Shown one piece after another: positions 61,935 through 64,000 of a DNA stretch of 64,000 nucleotides. A program made the translations under genes and the position numbers. The notes below the pieces were generated by a model. The model made no database searches. It was given only the letters and a program-made list of their open reading frames with translations, and had not been told where the DNA came from. Source of the DNA: Halapricum hydrolyticum (GTDB lineage: Archaea; Halobacteriota; Halobacteria; Halobacteriales; Haloarculaceae); contig NZ_JAOPKC010000012.1 in the NCBI RefSeq assembly GCF_025517535.1, positions 1 through 64,000 on the forward strand, in the 5' to 3' direction. Each line of letters begins with the position of its first letter. Position 1 is the stretch's first letter.

Positions 61935-62804
61935 ATGATCCATTCCATCAGCACGCCCACACAGAACGAGAAGTTAGCCCACATCCAGCGAGTGTGGAAC
62001 AGTTTGTTGGCGCCCCACGTCGATCTGTGGAGTAAACTCGATCAGCTGTTCGCGAACGAAACCGACGAATTCGGGCTGCCGTACGGGTTTTTCTCTCGTA
62101 TAGATCTGGATACCGAGACGCAACGCTTCGAGGTGGTCCACGGCCCCTCCGACAACCTGCAGGAGAAGACAGACGTCCCGCTCGAAACGACCTACTGTCG
62201 GAAGACGATCGTGGATCCAGCGGGGACGATGGTCGTCAACGACGCGCTGGCCGAGGGGTGGGCCGGTGACCCGGCGTACGAGACGTTCGGCTTCGGGAGC
62301 TACGTCGGCACGACTGTCAACGTCGAGGGTGACCTGTACGGTACGCTGTGTTTCGCAAGTACTGAGCCCCGTGACGAACCGCTCACTCGAGAGGAGGTAA
62401 TCCTGGTCGAGATGTACGGCCAATGGGTGACCTACGAACTGCATCAGTGGACCGGACCGCCGACCAACGGTACCGGCGATACCGGCGATACCGTTGACGA
62501 GTACAGTATGTCTCCATCACACATAGACGGGATAATGGACACTCTCAGCAACCAAGTGCGACGATGCGTCCTGATCGCCTTTCTGGAGGGAATCTCCGTG
62601 ACCGATATCGAGACGCTCAGACAGCTAACCTGCGCCGAAGACGACGAGAAGCTGCTGTACCACGTGCATCTCCCGAAACTGGCACACGCTGGCTATATCG
62701 AGTGGGATCGCGACTCGGACGTCGTCGCACGGGGTCCGCGCTTCCATGAGATCGAACCGCTGTTGGACTTGCTGAAGGAGCATTCGACGGAGTGTTTCGG
62801 CTGA
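61935..62804 (+). CDS. GAF-domain regulator with C-terminal winged helix
   Basis: A ~289-residue protein. Residues ~20-165 form a GAF domain, with TYCRKTIVDPAGTMVV and YVGTTVNVEGDLYGTLCFAS matching the GAF of the histidine kinase at 21974-23182. The C-terminal ~90 residues are a winged helix of the DUF7344 type (LSNQVRRCVLIAFLE, YHVHLPKLAHAGYIEWD). It may sense a small molecule or redox state and bind DNA. The start is uncertain: the frame is open upstream and 61935 is the first sensible ATG. Confidence 0.78.
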   Translation: MIHSISTPTQNEKLAHIQRVWNSLLAPHVDLWSKLDQLFANETDEFGLPYGFFSRIDLDTETQRFEVVHGPSDNLQEKTDVPLETTYCRKTIVDPAGTMVVNDALAEGWAGDPAYETFGFGSYVGTTVNVEGDLYGTLCFASTEPRDEPLTREEVILVEMYGQWVTYELHQWTGPPTNGTGDTGDTVDEYSMSPSHIDGIMDTLSNQVRRCVLIAFLEGISVTDIETLRQLTCAEDDEKLLYHVHLPKLAHAGYIEWDRDSDVVARGPRFHEIEPLLDLLKEHSTECFG

Positions 62805-63067
62805 TCGACTGTGAACACGCGTTCTTCATGTGGACATCCTCTCCGACCGACTCAGGACTATATATCAAATATATAATCAGCGACCGAAGACGCTGACATG
62901 GGACTCACTCAGGCCGCACTCACCGAAGCCACACGCCTACCGTTCCAGTTCAGCGGGGATCTCATACGTTCATCCTCTGAGCGTGGCTGCCGTCGACGTC
63001 CTGCTCGGTCGCCCGTCGGGAGATCTGGCTCTCCCGAGCGTTGGCTCGTGTCCGGGTCTCGGGGAGA
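62805..63067. other. Intergenic region before the alpha-toroid gene
   Basis: An AT-rich inverted repeat-like stretch (ACTATATATCAAATATATAATC) at 62857-62878 looks like a TATA element on either strand. No gene is supported; a short plus-strand frame from 62898 is not coding-like beyond ~30 codons. Confidence 0.4.
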
Positions 63068-64000
63068 TCACTCTCCACCAGCTTCCGCCGACCGGCAGTA
63101 TACCGCGAGTGCGTAGGCCATCCAGGCCTGACACCACCGCATCAGGGTGATCCGCTTCGTGTAGAAGCGGCGTTTCTGGACGTAGAACCGTCCGTCCCCG
63201 GCATAGAGGTGCTCCAGCGTCCAGTCGATGATTCGGCGTGCGAACTGCAGGTCACCGGCGTACGTGAACACGAGAATCCCCTGCGCGGCCGCGTGGACGT
63301 CTCGCGGGTACGCTGTGGACTCGTCGAAGCGCGGCGCGCCGTCCGCCTCGAACAGCGCGTCCTGAAAGAACTCGACCGCGCGATTGAGCGTCTCGTCGTA
63401 TCGCCGCGAGTCCGTGACCTCGCGGTACCGCTGGAGACACTCGATGACGAACCCGTTGTGATGGGTGTCCATCGAGAGATGGGACGCGTCGGGCGGGTCG
63501 CGGTAGTACCACCCGCCGCTGTCGGTCTGGCGCGCGACGACGTAATCGAGGAGTTTCCGTGCCCGCTCGCGGAGCGGATCGTCGCCGACGTGCGCGTAGA
63601 GGTCCACGAGCGTCCGGGCGGCGAGCGCGCCGGCGTTGAGCGTGTAGTGGTCGGCCGTGTCTTTCGGGTAGTAGTCTATCTTCGCGCCGTCCTCGACCTC
63701 GCGGTAGTGCATGTCCTCGAGCAAGAACGCCTCAGCCGTGCGTGCGACGTCCGCGTATTCCGGATCGTACTCGGCCGCCGCGAGCAGTGCCTTGACGCCG
63801 TAGGAGGTCGACACGACGTCGGGCTCGGTCGGCAACGTCCGGTGGTCGAGGTGCTGGTTCTCGTGGCGGTGTCCACCGCAGAACCCACTGTAGCCTGGAC
63901 ACTGGTTGTCGAGCAGCCAGTCGGCTAGTCGAGTCGCCTCGTGCGCGTGGTCGAACGAGTCGCCATCGAGCGACGTGCGGTCGAACTCCCGATGTGCCAG
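63068..64000 (-). CDS. Alpha/alpha-toroid protein, 5' end beyond the window (partial)
   Basis: A partial protein; the frame is open through base 64000. The visible ~310 residues are made of repeated helical hairpins (LLDYVVARQTDSGGWYYRD, FVIECLQRYREVTDSRRYDETL, AAQGILVFTYAGDLQFARRI), the pattern of glycoside hydrolase-like or epimerase-like alpha/alpha toroids. Haloarchaeal relatives are often misannotated as ABC transporter permeases. With the sulfatase-like and ATP-grasp genes it may belong to a polysaccharide cluster. Confidence 0.75.
   Translation of the reverse strand: MAHREFDRTSLDGDSFDHAHEATRLADWLLDNQCPGYSGFCGGHRHENQHLDHRTLPTEPDVVSTSYGVKALLAAAEYDPEYADVARTAEAFLLEDMHYREVEDGAKIDYYPKDTADHYTLNAGALAARTLVDLYAHVGDDPLRERARKLLDYVVARQTDSGGWYYRDPPDASHLSMDTHHNGFVIECLQRYREVTDSRRYDETLNRAVEFFQDALFEADGAPRFDESTAYPRDVHAAAQGILVFTYAGDLQFARRIIDWTLEHLYAGDGRFYVQKRRFYTKRITLMRWCQAWMAYALAVYCRSAEAGGE

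Noticed and set aside
62898..63116. Plus-strand frame MGLTQAALTEATRLPF after a TATA-like stretch
   Set aside because: After ~30 codons it becomes Arg/Ser-rich noise and it overlaps the alpha-toroid gene end.
1..64000. CRISPR arrays, intact insertion sequences, replication origins
   Set aside because: No regularly spaced direct repeats with unique spacers, no transposase gene, and no orc1/cdc6 gene with origin repeats were seen.

Overview
The window is a 64 kb piece of chromosome from a halophilic archaeon (class Halobacteria). It opens in the last ~45 bases of a 5S rRNA followed by tRNA-Cys, the usual 3' end of a haloarchaeal rRNA operon. It carries archaeal hallmark genes: transcription factor B, prefoldin beta, glycerol-1-phosphate dehydrogenase (archaeal lipid backbone), a CetZ/FtsZ-type tubulin homologue, archaeal XPB with its partner Bax1, and an RNase P RNA. 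The proteins are strongly acidic and third codon positions are GC-rich. Genus cannot be fixed from the sequence alone.

Layout. (1) 1-230: 5S rRNA end, hairpin, tRNA-Cys. (2) About 231-14100: a block that differs in content from the rest and looks like an integrated island. It holds a winged-helix protein, an ERCC4-type nuclease, two SWIM zinc-finger paralogues, XPB plus Bax1, an MrfA/Hrq1-like helicase with a C-terminal cysteine cluster, a pRiA4b ORF-3-like protein, a CcbP-like protein and two unknown proteins. The last 11 bases of the tRNA-Cys gene recur at 14085-14095, as expected of an attachment-site pair, although no integrase is visible. (3) 14174-28971: ordinary housekeeping and conserved haloarchaeal genes (methyltransferase, PfkB kinase, SDR proteins, egsA, histidine kinase, FKBP isomerase, NUP-family protein with a glutamate-cysteine-ligase-like protein, UspA, BFN nuclease, prefoldin). 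(4) 29084-33907: RNase P RNA, a two-gene [NiFe] hydrogenase unit and an SDR protein. (5) 34663-37936: a divergent pair made of a degenerate J-domain membrane protein and a short Hsp70. (6) 38012-46653: nadA-nadB-nadC operon, amidohydrolase, a frameshifted antitoxin, hisS and a cetZ-like gene. (7) 46737-52744: AP-superfamily hydrolase, pyrophosphatase, PadR regulator, rnhA and tfb. (8) 53145-64000: a surface/secretion region with a Tat-exported beta-helix protein, glmS, a sulfatase-like protein, two ATP-grasp proteins, a GAF regulator and the end of an alpha-toroid protein.

Two families of ~80-bp palindromic repeats are scattered between genes. Family A has 3 full and 2 partial copies; family B has 5 near-full and at least 2 partial copies. 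The full termini of both begin TGATA, and in several places that TGA is also the stop codon of the neighbouring gene. The most interesting parts are the tRNA-Cys island with its paired SWIM/helicase modules, the two repeat families, and the isolated cytoplasm-facing hydrogenase.
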